From positions 2,480,001 to 2,544,000 of the forward strand of contig NC_044585.1 in the NCBI RefSeq assembly GCF_901933205.1: a DNA stretch of 64,000 nucleotides, written 5' to 3'. This document shows, piece after piece, positions 11,601 through 39,454 of this stretch. Below the pieces are notes generated by a model. That model ran no database searches. It saw only the letters and a list, made by a program, of their open reading frames with translations, and was not told the origin of the DNA. The translations under genes and the position numbers were made by a program. This stretch comes from Camarhynchus parvulus (lineage: Eukaryota; Chordata; Aves; Passeriformes; Thraupidae). Position 1 is the stretch's first letter; every line of letters starts with the position of its first letter.

Positions 11601-14600
11601 ATCTGTCGGTGCCACCGTGGGTGCACTTCGGCAAGGAGAGAGAGCCTTTCCCCTTGGGCCAGCCGCGGGTTCCTCCGGGCACCCCCGAGCACAGGAGGCT
11701 GGAGCCGGGCATGCACAGGCAGGGGCACAGTGCCACCCAGTGACTGCGTGTGACCTGCGAGGGGACAGCTGGGGCAGCCTGCAGGGGGGCTGCTGCAAAG
11801 GTGCTGAGGCTTGGAAGCTGCAGCAAGGGTATCCCAGGGCAGTGTGGAGAACGGAAAGCCAAGAAACCATCTATGCTCTTGCTTTGTGGTTACAGAGCAC
11901 AAAGGGTAAAGCTCTGGGGCTGTTGTGCTGTGTCTGGAGCCAGGGTTTTGCAGGATTTGCTCAGGTGCTGACAGGAGCCTGTGCTGGGCAAGTTGGGGCT
12001 GAAGCAGCTCACGTTTTAGGAGGGACCTGGCAGCAAAAACAGGGGAGGAGACAGTGGTTACCTGGGACGAGCTGCTCTCCATGGGGAGGATGTGTCTCTG
12101 CTTGAGAAGTGCAGGTGGCTCTGGAGCAGTTTGTCTGGTCCCAGAGAGACAAGGCTGTCCCAGGGGCTGCCTTGGAGCCCCTCTCCTCTGCCAGGAAGGG
12201 ACCCCTTGTGTCTTGAACAGTAGGTGACAGCCACATGTGGTGGATTTGTGAGGTTCATGCAGGACCTTTCCTCCCTTCTGCCCAAACCCTGCCTATCTTC
12301 CTTGCTAGGTCAAGCCCTGTGTTTTGTGTTCCCAGGCTGTAACAATTATCAACAGGCAGCTTGAATGCTGGGGGAGAGGGAAAGGAGCCAGGTACAGCAG
12401 GGCATGGTGCTGGCATCTGCTGAGGTGGCTCCTGCAGGAAATCACTGCCCCAAGCAATGTCCTGATATATTTCCAGCAGGGACTGTCTCCTGGAGGAGGC
12501 ACAGACTGTGCCTCTATTTTGGGTGATGACTGCAGAGCCCACAGAGCATTTGGCAGCAGGGAGGGGTGTTAAATCAGCCTGTCCTTCTCCAGGTACATCA
12601 TCTCCACCCCCCTCCATTTTCCACAGCTGTTCAATGCAGTGCTGCCATGGGCTGCAGCATGGGCTGAAATCAGGGCACTGCAGTGAGGGAGGTGAGCCGT
12701 GCATGGCTGATGGATGCAAGTCCCACATCTTTACTGCCCTGTTAGGGACAGTGCACACTTTCTGTTCCTAGGCTGCTCTCCAATGTGTCTTTATTTTGTC
12801 TGTTTAAGTTTGCTGGTGTTGATCTCACAAACACCCTGTGGAGGTCTGGGGGCTTCTGCTGCTGTAAAAGCACAAAGCCTTGCTAGAAATCCAGCACCAT
12901 GAGAGAGCTGTTCCCATCCCATCACCCACCTCTGCCTCGATCAGATGGTCACTAGTGATGGTGAGGGTGGGTGACCGAGCCTCATACAGGCAGGAGCTGC
13001 TACTGAGTGCTTTTAGTAACTTTTTGTCACTGCTGGGGTACATCCTGAAGTTAGGGATGGTTTTGGCCAGAGATTTCCAGTGGCGCTGCTTATCCTGCAT
13101 GTGGTGGTCACACCTGTGTTAGTGCATTCAGCAGAATCCCAGACCTGAGTTAATTTTAGCCTTTCTGTTTCAGACTCCTGCTGATGTGTCTCGTGTCCAG
13201 GCCAAGGTGCTATTTCTTGCAAGGAAATGATCTTTGTTAATTTTAGATCTGGTTCTCCAAAGTGCCGAGTAGGCACAGCTATTCCAGGTAGTCGGGCACA
13301 GCAGGGGTGATTGATCTTTGTGGGATATGGCTCTTCTTCACACAACGGAGGCCAAGCCTGATGAATTACATTTCCTTTGTGCCCTGCAGAGCATGAGGCT
13401 GGTGCTCAGCAGGATTCCAGCCCAGAGCTGTGTATCCATCCTCACTGCAGAATCAGAGCCAGAGCATCAGCTGCAATACCTGGAAAGAGAAAAGCTCTTT
13501 CTCTTCAAGGTCAGTGGATTAATTGTATCACTGGTCACAAGAAGAGAGGGAAAGAAGAGATGGTCTAACATAACAGAAGTGGATTCAGCAGGTAGAAGTC
13601 CTCATGAGAGCCCCTGAACCACATAATCCAGATCAAAGTAGTAAAGTAACAGAATAAATTAAAACTGTGGAAATCGAGTCTAGAAATACAGGGGGTCATC
13701 ACTTCCCAGTAATGAAAAATTGCCAAGTTTGATTTTTGTATTTTTTATGACAAGGATAGCAAGAGTGCCCTCTGAGGCCTGGCTGGGTTTGTCACTTCTG
13801 TCAGGAGCATCCCTGGGGGTCTCCAGCTTGGCTGCTGACTGCTGGTGGGCTGAACAGGAGTCGAATGCCAAGAGTTTCAAACCAGCTCCTGTTGTTCACT
13901 TATGTCAGTCCCTTCTGTCTGTTCAAAACAGCATCCTCTCCTTGGATTTGCCACTCCCCCCAAAATCAGTTGGATTTTGGGCATAGGGGCAGCCGGGGGA
14001 AGGCAAAGCAGCATGTCCAGCACTGCCCTTCTACCCCTGCTGCCCTCTGACAGCCCAGCGAGAGCTGCTCCTGCCTGAGGGTCTGGAGAGGATTCACTGG
14101 ATGGCACAGACTGGGAATCAGTGCAGTGAAGGGGGATTAACCGTCCCTTGGATCCACACTTTCACTTCAGCTTTAGTGATACATTTCTAGACCAAATGCT
14201 GGTAATAGATTTCTCAGCACTGACTTTCAGCTGCCCTTGTTGGACCAGCCAGGACGTACAAAGCAGGAGCCAGTTCCCTGTGGATGGCCCAGATTTAGCT
14301 CTGATCCCAATTGTCTGGTGTGCCAGCAGCGGGTTAGGCTAATAACGCGTGCTGGGAGGGTTCTGGTTACAAAATGCCTGGAATGAAGCAAGCAGGTGCT
14401 GGGAAGGTTAACTGAGGGGAGCACTGCGTTAATTCCCCATCGCCTCTGGCTGCCCCGCCTGCCTCGGGAGCAGCGGGATGGATCTGCCGCAGGTGAGGCT
14501 GCACCGAGGGGCTGCCATCCCTTCGGTCACACCGCAGAGCAGGGGCAGCTCAGCTTTGGGCTCCCGAGGTTGTGGCAGTCTGGAGCAGGAGCCCCGTGAA

Positions 14601-16440
14601 GCAGACGGGGCTGAGTCACGGCGCTGGGCGCTGCGTTCCCGGGCTGGAACCTCCCGGGGAGGGCGGCACCTGGAGCGGTGCGTGGACAGCTTGACTCAGG
14701 GTGGGCACAGGGCACTCGGTGTCAGTGAGGCACAACAATCGGTGCCGCTGTGGCTCTCGGCAAGCTCTCAGGGCTTGCATTTCAGAGCAGGAGGCTCACT
14801 CGGGGGCAGCTGTGATGGTTTCTAGCCCTGCTGTCCCCCCTGGACACGCAGCCCTGCTGCAGCGGGGCTCAGCTGTTCTCACAGCCACCGCCGGTTTGCA
14901 GCTCGGGGGATGGAGAGCTCCTGAAATCAGAACTGCTTTACCTATCCCTGCTGAGCTGTGACTGGTGGTTCAACAGCTGCTACAGGAGCAGCTGACCTGT
15001 TCTCTAGAAAACAAGGCAGAGGGGATGATATGGGGGACCAAAATCAGTACAAATGCTCCAAGGTGAGTGTGGACCTCAGGAGCTTTTCATCTGTGCACAC
15101 TCCACACTCTGGAGAAACATGTAGAAATGGAACTGTGTTCTGCTGTGGCTGCAGTTTATTTGGTGTATTTAGGTGTATTTCCTACTGGTGTAAGCTCCAA
15201 CAGACACCTCTGGGTATGTCTAAAAGGGTGTTTGACATCACACCAGTTTAGAAATAAAACCTTTTAAATAAATCAGTGACAAACTGATGAACCCAGCTGA
15301 TCCCAGCTTGCACTGAAAAATGGAGGCTTGTGCTGCCTGTTGTTGGATTGAAGTAACTGAACTAGTTCAGATTTGCACCTGTGGAAGCCTGAATGCAAGT
15401 AAGACAAATAAAGCCACCTTGAGTTACTGCTTGCTTCCTGTTCCTTCCTTTTACTTTTTGCCTTTTAGCCTGAAACAGGATTACCAAGCCCACTGAATGG
15501 ATCTGACCTGTTCTTATCTTTAAAACACAACTGATTTTCTCCAAAACATAACTTACCAAATGTGACTATTTGATGATAAGACACTATGCAGAGTTGGCTA
15601 TGAATGTTTATTAACATCACATGGAAATCTGTACTCCAGAGAAGACAAACACGAGGCTGTCACCATACCTACAGAGTCCAGGGAACCAATACAAGCTTTG
15701 TAGGCTTCTCCTTCGCAGCAGTTGCATGGTTGATGTTCTTCTTAAGTTTTCCTCCTCTACAGGATCAGCTCAAGTATCAACATCTTGTTAATGATTTAAC
15801 TGAAAAAACCCTTTAAGTTTAGTTAAGTTACTATTGATCTGGACTGAAAAGGCAGAAGATGACCAGGATGTGGGTTCTGACTTCCAAACACAGATGGTTC
15901 TGATGTTCTGCACCAGCACCTCATGGCAGGGGCCAGAGCTGCAGTCCCTGCTCTCCAGCGCCTGCACAGGTTACACCTTAGTTACTCAACCAATAATAAG
16001 CGAAATTCAAACCATTGCATAAACCAGTCATTCTTACAAGCACAGTCCAGGGCATCACAGTAAACAAAGGTTATGGTTTCCAGAGACCCTTAAATGCCTG
16101 GGCCAAAGAGCACAATAAATACAGAGGTGGAGGAGCAGGAAGAGCACGGACGTGTCGGGCGCCGGGGTAGAGGAGGCAGTGGAAATCTGAATCACCAGAG
16201 ATGCAGCTTTTTCATCTGAGCCTCCAGAGCCCAGCAGTACTGTCTGAGAAGAGGCACGAGGATGGAACAGGAGAGTTTCATTCAGCCTGGCAACAGCATT
16301 TTCTCCTGCTTAATTCTTCCTTTGATTCTGGAAAACTTCAGTTGGCAGGCTCTGTTCACCCACAGAACAGGCATTGCAAGGACAGAGTAAGGGCTTCGAC
16401 ACTCTGCTGCTATTGTCGAGGGTTTCAGACTAAAGACGAC
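5601..16440. other. intergenic interval between the T-box gene and CRKL 3' end
   Basis: About 10.8 kb with no recognisable protein. Long open frames at 5.9-6.7, 6.7-7.4, 10.8-11.9 and 14.4-14.9 kb are in GC-rich DNA and are open on both strands at once, as expected by chance. Local features are an A-run at 7269-7282, two short splice-flanked open segments (7541-7582, 13390-13509) and GC-rich patches at about 6.0-6.5 and 14.4-14.9 kb that could be regulatory or non-coding RNA exons. Confidence 0.6.
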
Positions 16441-16449
16441 AAATAATAC

Positions 16450-19400
16450 TGTAAGTTGAGGCAAGTTTTATTTAGACTGTACAAACAGGGCCTTGGGGAA
16501 AGAACACAGTGGCTTGATGTTGGGACCAGTTCTATGAATTAAGTGGAGTAAGAAATTAAAAAGGCACTAATCTTAAGAAAAGACACTCCGTATATTCTAA
16601 GAATATAATTCATTTAATACTGTTAATCTTATAGCACAAAAAATAAAACAAGCTATGATCCCCAAAATAAAATTTAAAAGCTTACACTTAATATTATTGC
16701 CTGAAGATCATGGTCTTTAAATTACATATTGTGTTTAAAAGTTTACACAGTGAAGACTGTCTCAAATACAAGGCCACCTTTCCCACTGCAATAATTGTAT
16801 CCTTGTCCCAAAATACACTTTAACACAAATAAACAGAAAATGACAACTATACAGGAACGCTTTCACTGGTCCCAAAAGGCAGTCTTTTAGGCAGGTCTCA
16901 CTTTCAAATGCAGGTATTGAGGAAAATGCTTGAAAACTGGACTAAAAAACAAAGGCAGCCCACTCATTCCCAGGATGTTAATACAATATAAAAAATTACT
17001 TTACAGGCACATGAAATGGCACAAAGAATGCTGTTTTTCCCTTTACAAAAATAATGCTCAGGCTCTTCAGAGCCTCAACCCAAACAGGATATTCCCTTTT
17101 GTTTATTCTTTCCCAATTTGTAAACAATCATGAATTAAATAAGCGCTTATCCAGTGATGGACACTGATTAAAACAGTTTTCATTTAAACTTTCAGACTGG
17201 TCAGAGGCTTCAATGTCTATATACACATGTACACAGCAGGAGGAAGCCAAGCCTTTCGTGATAGTTGACTACTGTGGCACCAGGTCATTACACCAGCTCC
17301 CAGTTCCAAAGCAAGGACAACTTTAATGGTGCATAGATTGAAGCCATCACTTGTAGGCTCACATGCTTCATATCAAGGTTACCTTACACGCCCAAGAACA
17401 TTTACACTGATAAGATTATCACTCAGATTTAAGAGGTTTCATAAAACGACAGCACATGTGTAAGCAAGCGACAAGCAATTGAGATTGCAGAGTCCTTCAA
17501 AGAGAAACACACACTGATCCAATGCAGTCTTTATATGAAAATACTTGTCTCATAGTAAAATAGCCAAGACACATTTTGAAGCGAGGTTACAATCAGCTTA
17601 GGCTGGTCAGTATGCTACATTGAAACCACATTTTACATACCTGAACCACACCGCTGCTACTTGGAGAAACACTGTTCATTCATGACCTAAAACCAGGTTC
17701 ACAGAAATTCAAGAATTCTTGTCTTTGCATCAGATACCACTACACACAAATTTTGCATAGTTTTGAAGGTAAAGTACTTTGCTTTTCTGCAGTATTGGAA
17801 CATAATTAAACCTAAAACAATGTTTGTGTTCAAAGCGTGCACCTTACTCAATGAGGGGATGAGTCAAGATGTTTATTTCAGTGAAAAAAAATCAGGTTAA
17901 AAGTTCTGTTCAAGATCTCAAATCTCACAGTATTTATTTACCACGCAAAGGAAGAATTCTACAATCAGTCTTCTGAAGAGCTGCCTGTAACTAGGTCAGG
18001 CCTGAAATAAGATTTCTCTGCAGCAGACTGAGTTTAGTGCAGTTTGTATTCAGAAGATGACTTTCAGTAGTACAATCTGTGTAGTAAACAAGCAGGTATT
18101 GTTGGGGCACAGGACAAACATGACCTTCTTTAGTTAAGAGAACTGCATAGCTTTTCTTTGCAAGACAAAATGTCAATGCCTATTGTCAAGAATTACAGCA
18201 CCAAACACTTCAGTCAATGCTACTCTACTTCACAGTTAATTTGGTAGTAAAATGCTCTACAAGAACTTCCAGACTGTCAGCCACTTGATCAATACTACAG
18301 AAAACAGTTAATAGATGAATGGAGAGACATTTTAAAACCTGGCATTTTGAATGTCTGCTTGTGAATGCCATTTCTGCAGTTCTTCAGTGCCTTCCAACGG
18401 AGGATCTCATGGCACTCCCACATGAACTACCAACAACATGCTTTTATTAGGATCAAGCAACACAAATCAACAAGAAAACATGCTGGAACTTAAGACAATG
18501 TTTATATCATTAGACATTTGTAAGATCTGATGACATTCTGCAGGTGTTTGAAGCTTCTCATTTTGCTACAAACAACAGCCTACCAAAGCTGAAAAATGGG
18601 AGCTGCTGTTTTCCTGCCAGCTTCCACACTGGACATCTGCCTTAACCAGGCTGTCTGAAAAGGGAGGTTTAGTAGCTGTATCTTTGCAGACATGTATTCT
18701 GTTAATTCAGTGTTCCATCATTTTGAAAAGAGCATTCCAGTTCACCTACAACACACATTTGAGGAAGGTGGCACAGGATTCCCCTGTGCCTACGCTTTCA
18801 TATCCTGCACCAGGCTCAGGCCGAGCACCCAGCTGCAGAACAATCACAGCAGGAGAGCTTAGGAGGGAAAAAGCTACACAAAGAGGGAAGGAGCTACACT
18901 AGTAACAGACACCTCCTGACCTCCTCCAGCCCGAGCATTATCCCATAGGAACTCAGGCAGCTGACTCCAGTTGACCATTTTCTAGAGGATGCTGGGAGGG
19001 GAGGGACCTGGGTCATATATAAAACAGAGCCAATGACTTAGGAAGGGTAAAAGAAAGATGTCAGCATGCAGAGGAGTTGGGATATGAGCAAGGAAGAAAA
19101 AAGGAAGGGAAAAAGAAGATGAAAGCAGCTCTGGAAGAGAAGCACAGCAACACAGACACCCTGGTAAAAAGGTACTGTGTTTGAAAAGGAGCTTTTGATG
19201 AGCTGGGGCTGGTACAGCTAGGAAACTTTGGAGAGAGCAGGGAGTCTGCAGAGAAATGGATATAAAATGTCTTTAAATGTTTAAATAAGAGGATTTTATC
19301 AGTATTTACCAAGTTCTTCTGTCCCACTCCTAACTCTCCTCATGGCAATCTGATCTACCAAGTAACAGCTTGATGACAAGCACTTCTGTACTAGTAAAAC

Positions 19401-20194
19401 TACACTTTCAACACTGCAGAAGAGCTGTTTGTAGACCAGGCCAACGTGTTTCCCCTTAAAGCTCACTTTCTACAGTTAGCGCTTGCAAAAATCAACAGAA
19501 ACGCATTAAATATGTCAAAACCAAGTTACAAGTACAACCTCCTCCTGGGTTTCCTTATAAATAAATGCCTCAGCTTCAATGCAGCTGAATCAATGGTAAT
19601 TTGCATGTAACACACACTGTTTCAGGAAGGTCAACAACAAGCTTAAGGGTTAACAGAAAAGAGCAGTGTCTAATACAACTGCTTAGAACACATAAGCTCC
19701 AATTATTGTCCTTTAAAGAAACCATCATTTTAAGTGTACTACCTTAGGACAGGTAATTCCAAAACTAAATCTTCTTCAGTTCTAAAATTGCATTTTTGTT
19801 GTTGCTTTTTGTTGGACAGTAATGCACAAAATTGCTTGTTTGATCTAAGATTAGGGCTCTTCCTACTGAGCAAACCAGAAAAAAGTCCATGGAAGTCTCA
19901 ACAGGAAAGATTTTTTTTCCCATACTCTCTGCTGTATTCCGGTTCAGTCTTGTCCAGCTTAAGGCCCAAAAAAGTTTTAAAAGTGAAACAAAATTCTGGA
20001 TGACGTAACTATGATCTGAAGGTCAGGCAGTGACTTCAGTTGTGTGTATTCCAAATGTACATTAAAAGAACTGTCAAACTGCAGCAAGCTGGAAAATGGG
20101 CAATGCTAGCAATGTGCCATTAAGTCATCATCCCACCTCAAAGAATGCTAATGGTAGCCAGGAGAATGAAGCAGCAGTGAGTGGGGCAGGGGAG
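16450..20194 (-). other. CRKL: CRKL 3'UTR
   Basis: AT-rich non-coding sequence follows the CRKL stop. On the minus strand an AATAAA (plus 16467-16472) sits about 3.7 kb beyond the stop, matching the several-kilobase 3'UTR I recall for mammalian CRKL. A further hexamer at 15607-15612 could give a longer form. The endpoint is inferred from the hexamer only. Confidence 0.5.
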
Positions 20195-33480
<13,286 letters not shown>

Positions 33481-36400
33481 TGTAGCATTGAGGGAGCCCT
33501 GCCCTGTGAGGGGATGCGGCAGGCGCGCTCTGACACGGGTCACCCCCAGAAAATCCCCAGCCCTTGGCCTTAAGGTATCTGAGGGGGACCCTCCATCTTC
33601 TCCCCATCCCTCCTCGGTGCCGCCCAGCCCCGGGCTTTGCTCCCCGGTGCTGCCTCGGGCCGCTCTCACTGCTCCTGGATCTGAGGGGTGCCAGCACCCT
33701 GACCCCAGGCGGTTTGCAGACAGACACCACCTCCCCTGAGGTTTTGCTGGTTTTTACTAGTTAATTAATTTTCTTTTAAGGAACAAAACGGCCCGCTGTG
33801 ATAATCATCTCTGATCTCGAGATAATTTCCTACGTGCTCTAAGGGGCCGTTTCCTGCCTCTTCATAGCCTTGTTCGCAGATAACGGGGTTAAAGCGCAGC
33901 GTGGCCCAGGCGGGAGGGAAGATGGTGTCGCAGCCGCTGGAGAGGAAGGAAGCCCCGGAAAGGACTCAGCAGGGCTCGGGGGCAGCGCTTGGCACACGGT
34001 GCGGATGAGCTGTTTGAATCTGAGAGGGAGGTTGGCGCCGGGAGCCCAGACAGGCACCGAGCTCTGACTCAGTGCCCGGGGCCTGTCCAGCCGCAGTGGG
34101 CAAGGGCGCAACACAATAACTGCACTGCTCCCCGGAGGTGTAGAAACCTCTGCAAATGGTGTGATTTTAGCTCAGTCTTGTGACTTCATTTAATTTGTGC
34201 TTTTGGTATTCGTTTTGCTTCAGGGCTGGCAACGTGAAATGAAGCAGCGCTTGAAAGAAAGAAAAAAAAAGCCAGTTCAAATGAGAAATAGATTTAAGAT
34301 GTCTGTCTTGAAGCTCTTAACTGGACTGTTGTGCAGTGTTATTGCAGCTTTGCTGTCTCTCTTTCATGCTCTGCCTTTTCCAAAAGTTCAGTCATTACAC
34401 AGTCATTTTTTTCCTCTTTGTTCCTCATCCTGCGTTGGCAGCCAGTGCCAGCTGAGGTGTCTGGATTGGAACATATGGGCTGTGTCTCTGCAGACATTTA
34501 GCAGAGTTCAAATCATCTAAAATGGAAGACTTCTCCAGTGTCATGTTGTAGACAAAACCATCCAGGAAAAGTCTCATCATTAAGATGAAAGGATCTTAAA
34601 GCAGCCCCTGAATCCATGTGCAGGTATCATTTTACCAGCCGCTGACATCCAGCCATCTCCTGGGTGGAAAACAACAGCTGTTAGTCATGTACAGCAGAAC
34701 AGTGACCTAGAGATGAATAATTGCATCTGAAAAGTCACATCTATGCAAAAAAAATTTCATCCATTACTAGGAAATCTTACTTGTAGCTATACCTCTGATC
34801 CATTCCTCCTGGTTTAAGTGCTTGTATCTGCCAGTAAGAGTCAGTTTTAAACACCTGTAGACAGGCTACAATAGAAAATGAAGGTTATGATGTTTTCTTG
34901 TGTCATTTGAACAGATCTGGCTTGCTTTCTGTTTGACCATGGCCAAAATAAATATTAAAAGATAGCAATTGGACTTGCAATAATATGCTGAATAATGTTT
35001 AAAAATAATTACAAAAGCTGTAAGTTAGCAGCAGATTTACTAACTCATAGTATATAAAAAGGAAATAAAAATTCCTGCTGCTTCATTTGATTGAATTACA
35101 ATTTTTGTTAAAATAAAAAACAATAATACATAGTGATTTTGCCTTCATTTTGTACAGATAATACTAGAATCTCAAAATAGTTGTAAGAAGTAAGTAGTAT
35201 TAATTATAAACCAGTTTTTGTGCAGTACTGCATGGGGCTGGACTGCTGCTGAAGAACCAACACTTCCACCTTCCCATGCAGAGAGGATTCTAAGGCATGG
35301 AGAGGTTTTCAGTTTGAATGAACTTTCAAATTAGATGTTCTGAACTTGGATGTATGCAGGCTGTGTGCATCCTTCAAGTAATTCCCTCCTCAGTTCTAGC
35401 AACTGTGGTTAAACTGAACCAGATATTCTCGGTAAAAGATCCCACATTCTACATCTATATGAGAAAAAGGTGACTTGTTCATCATTAATGTTTTCTGCTA
35501 AGACTGGGCTCCAACTCCCTAGACTGCAGCCAATCATCTCAGGTGTATTACATCCCTACAAATGCATTTGGTTTAGGAAGAATGGATGCATGTCTGGTAC
35601 CACTTTACCATTTTAGTACATATAAATACCTCTATGCTCTTTGACTTTACCTGTTGGCAGCTGAGCATGGCCAGTTTCAATGCAGTGGAGGAGGTGGGGA
35701 GCTGAAAAGTGCATCAGCTGCCCATGAAATAAACCTCAGTTGGCAGAATATTCCCTTGAGAAGGCCCTGCACCTCTTTCCCTGTGCCCAGCTGTTCCTTC
35801 TTCCTTTCACCAGAAGCTTTTGATCCCATCAGTTGGGCTGAGTGCCAAATAAATTGTACATGTGGCTCATCCCTAAGTAAGGAGAAGTAAATTTCTGTCA
35901 AGGGTACAGAATAAAAATCCTTATTTTGTTTCAAATCAAGTACTGGGTATGCTTCCAATGCAAAATTAACGACCCCAATTTAAACTAGGAGGAAAATGGG
36001 AAAGGCTATGTTGGATTTGGAAGTAGACAGCTGGAGAAGAAATACAGTAGTGAAAGCAGTTATGAAACAAAACTGAAGCAATCACAATCACTTCTGCAAA
36101 TGTGGAAGCCTGAAATACTTCAGGATACAAGTCCACTAATTACAAATCTGGCAAATATGCCTGTACAGCTTTACCTCTGTGCTGGCAGGAAATAGGAAAA
36201 TAGATCATCAAGGAAGCTAATTACTATTCTTCTGGACTTCCTAAAGTATCAGCAGTTTAAGTGTTGGTATTTTGATCACTCGGTTCGGGAAGAGCTGTTT
36301 GATTGTCCTCTCACAGACCAGAAATAACTTAAAGCTTTCTTAGTTCATTGTCCATCTGTCCACAATGTCTTGTTTTACACTGGCTCAGAGAGCTTACTGT

Positions 36401-38670
36401 AAAAAAAAAAAAGCCTTTTACTGTCAGATACAAGATTGACATATTTAGGACACCAGAGAATTTATAAAATAAAAAGAAATACAGAATCAGCTGGAAATCC
36501 CTATGAGTAAATGTTTTTCTTGAGGTAACAGAAAGCTTAAGTGGGCTCATGAAAGTTCAGTTCCTGAAAGGAAAACCAATCAATAATAATTACAGCTCTG
36601 TGTATCAACCTGTAATTTTTCCTGCAGAAAGCTGAAAAATCCTCCTGTCAAACCTGAAATCTTTCCTATTTTGTTTATATAGGTAATGGCAGTAAACAAG
36701 AAGTGCTTTATGTCTGCTGAGTAAGAGAAAATTGACATTTTTAAAGCAAAGCAATTTTATTATTATTTAGCCTGTGTGTGAGTTCGAAAAAAGGACATGC
36801 TGGCCTAAAATGAGCTACTGTTAAAAAATTATTAGGATGCTTTGAGCTAATCTCTGTGGTTTTTTACCTAAATGAAATATATGCAAGTACAATAATGCAT
36901 ACTTAACTTTCAGAAGTCACATTATGCTCAGATGTAAAGAAATTTTGGGGCTGAAAGCAAGAAGTTATATTTTTATCAAATATTACCTGCCCTTAGGGTT
37001 AGTTCATGTAACTTAGGGTTATTATACCAGTAAGTAAAAACAAGAGAAAAACAATGTAGTGCTAAGGTAGGTGATCATCTGCTATAATTTCCTTGCAATT
37101 GCATTCTGAGCCTTATATTCATTAGCTTTGCAGAGCATCCAACTGCAACATTTAGTGAATAATGCAATCACAAAATAGCACATGCTGATAAATGGAATAA
37201 TGGATGGGCTCTCTAGAAATCAGTATTCACACACAGAAGGAGTGACAGGGTAGAAGGTGGAAACCCCTCTATCCTAAAGTTTTCTCAAGAAGTTGATTTG
37301 GCTCATTAATTAGTCATTAATGTCTTCTATTCTCCTCTGTAATCTAAGAATTAGCCTCTCAGGTTGGTTATTTGTAACAGTGAGTAATACCCTCTAGTGG
37401 TACACATAGGAAAAGGAGCTAGACAAAGAATTATTAATTCTTTTTTCATTGTTTTAGAGGCTAAGTAAGGTTTCATCTAAATAACAAAAGTAACCCTGTA
37501 TCTTTGTATAACACAGGGCATCACTTGTCTGTCTAGAGGTGCTGGTTAAAATGGAAAATGGAAACCAATCACTTTAATAATTTGTTTGCAGAGGAAACAA
37601 ATTGCCACCTGCAGTCTGGAAGGAATGGTTCTAGTGATACCCAGGTCAGAGAGGGATGTCCTTACATCTGCAGGCTACATTTAATTCCTACACATCACAA
37701 GTAACTCTGTAGGCAAAAAAGGAATATTTATCAGTCTCTAATATTGCAGTGTAACAAAGTCTGTATTTCCAGACCCTGTGTGCAGACCAGAGTTCACTAT
37801 CAAAAAAGTATTTTCTGAAAAAGCTCCTAATCAGGGTTTCCTGCAGTTACCAGGTCTTTTATTTGCTAATTGGCAAAGGTTCAGAGATGGAGGTAAAAAT
37901 TGACAGTGCTGAAGTCCAACAAATGTCCCTCTTACCAAGAAAAAGCTATTGAACTTATTTAAACAAATGTGCAAATACTCTTTGAGTCTTTTTCCAGCAG
38001 CCCAGTCTACTAAAGCAGAGTAATTGAGGTGTGTTTTGAAATCATCTTTGCTTCCATAACCAATCCCCCCAAGTAGGGGGAATGTGCAGGAACTTCCTGC
38101 ATTTCTCTGAAGTGGCACATCCATGTGCAGTATTTGTCACAAGTGATGACACTTGCCTGGTCCCACGTCATCCTGATTGTCACTGGTTTTGCCTTTCTGC
38201 AAGCCTGTTATTGCTATAAGATTTAAAAGCTTTTGGGAGTTTTTCAGGATTTTCTGATGCACTGATTACCCCTCCTAGAGGAAGGATCTCATCGTGTTCA
38301 GTATGACACTGGTTCAGACTTTAAATCAGCTTCTAACCTAATGGTAAGCAAGATGGGAGTCAGGAACCAATTATTTTAAGGTCCCATGAAGGAAGGATTT
38401 ACTGTGCCTTATCTTTCTCAGCTGTAGTTCCTGCATTAGTTCAGCTACTGCAGGGTCTTGGACCAGTGTAATCTTCCATACTTCTTGTTATCTCATTATT
38501 TTTTTCTTTTGCTATGGCAAACCAATCTCTGTTCTCTTTATTTTCTTGTAAAGCCTATAATAAAAGAATGAAAAATTTGCCCATCTCTCAGGCTGGAGTA
38601 ACTTTGCCAATGCTGCTGTAGGATATAATGAAACTTTCAGCCACCACATCACTGTTAATAAAACGGAGAC
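33481..38670. other. intergenic interval between CRKL promoter and KLHL22 3' end
   Basis: About 5.2 kb. The first 0.6 kb is still GC-rich, the rest AT-rich, without a recognisable gene, RNA or full repeat. A 29-base segment at 38067-38095 recurs at 40505-40533 in KLHL22 intron 6. Confidence 0.6.
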
Positions 38671-38674
38671 AGCA

Positions 38675-39454
38675 GTTAAAAAAGTTCTGACAAGAATTTA
38701 TTAATTTATGGTTGAGAACAGTGAAATGTGTCTGACCATGAAATGATGAGATTGCCATATTCTGTACAGAGAGATTTTTCTAGAAATCTTCTTTCCACTG
38801 TGTTGACAGAACTTGCAGTATAGAAGTTCAGGAGTGGGTGTCAGTTCACAGACTCTCAGCCAGATACAAGGATGGCTGCATGCCCAGATGAGATGAAGGT
38901 TCAGACTTGCTACTCTTCCTGTTTCTGTATGTTCACTCTTGCTGAAAACCTAATCAAGCTGTCTGACACCTGGCACAGGAGGGCAGCACTAGGTGTTACC
39001 TTCCTGTATTAAGCTGGCTAGGAAGTTTTATTACCCAAAAGAAAAGGAAAAAAAAATCTCAAGAAGCTATTTTGAGCTAAAAGCTGGAAGGAAAGAAGCT
39101 AGCCAAGCTGAGCCTTCTGTGCTTTTTTTCTGTCCATGCTGAAGGCTGAGAAAAGCCTCCTTCAAAGTGCAAGAACCTCTATACAACTGGGGGGAAATGG
39201 CAGTTGTGTGGTTACTGTAAAAACGCTGCTTTCTGGCAGGTGGGCAGTACTGACTGGAAGTGCATTTTGTGCAGGACACTTGCAGATGGGTAGATACTGA
39301 CTGTGAATGGCATTTTGTGCGAAACACTTATTTTTAAAACCTTTAAATACTTTTATGATATAAGAAAGACATATAAAATCTCTCAAGTACTTTCCCCAAG
39401 CCTTCATTTCTTTGTCCACTGGCAAAAAAAAAGGAAAAAAAAAATTAAAGTTTT
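38675..39454 (-). other. KLHL22: KLHL22 3'UTR
   Basis: Minus-strand sequence after the KLHL22 stop, beginning with a T-rich run (plus 39423-39448 is A-rich). The first good AATAAA is at plus 38698-38703, putting the 3' end near 38680. Inferred from the hexamer. Confidence 0.4.

Noticed and set aside
11212..12105. Long open frames on both strands at 11.2-12.1 kb
   Set aside because: Proline/serine/glycine-rich with no recognisable motif and mutual overlap on both strands; GC-driven.
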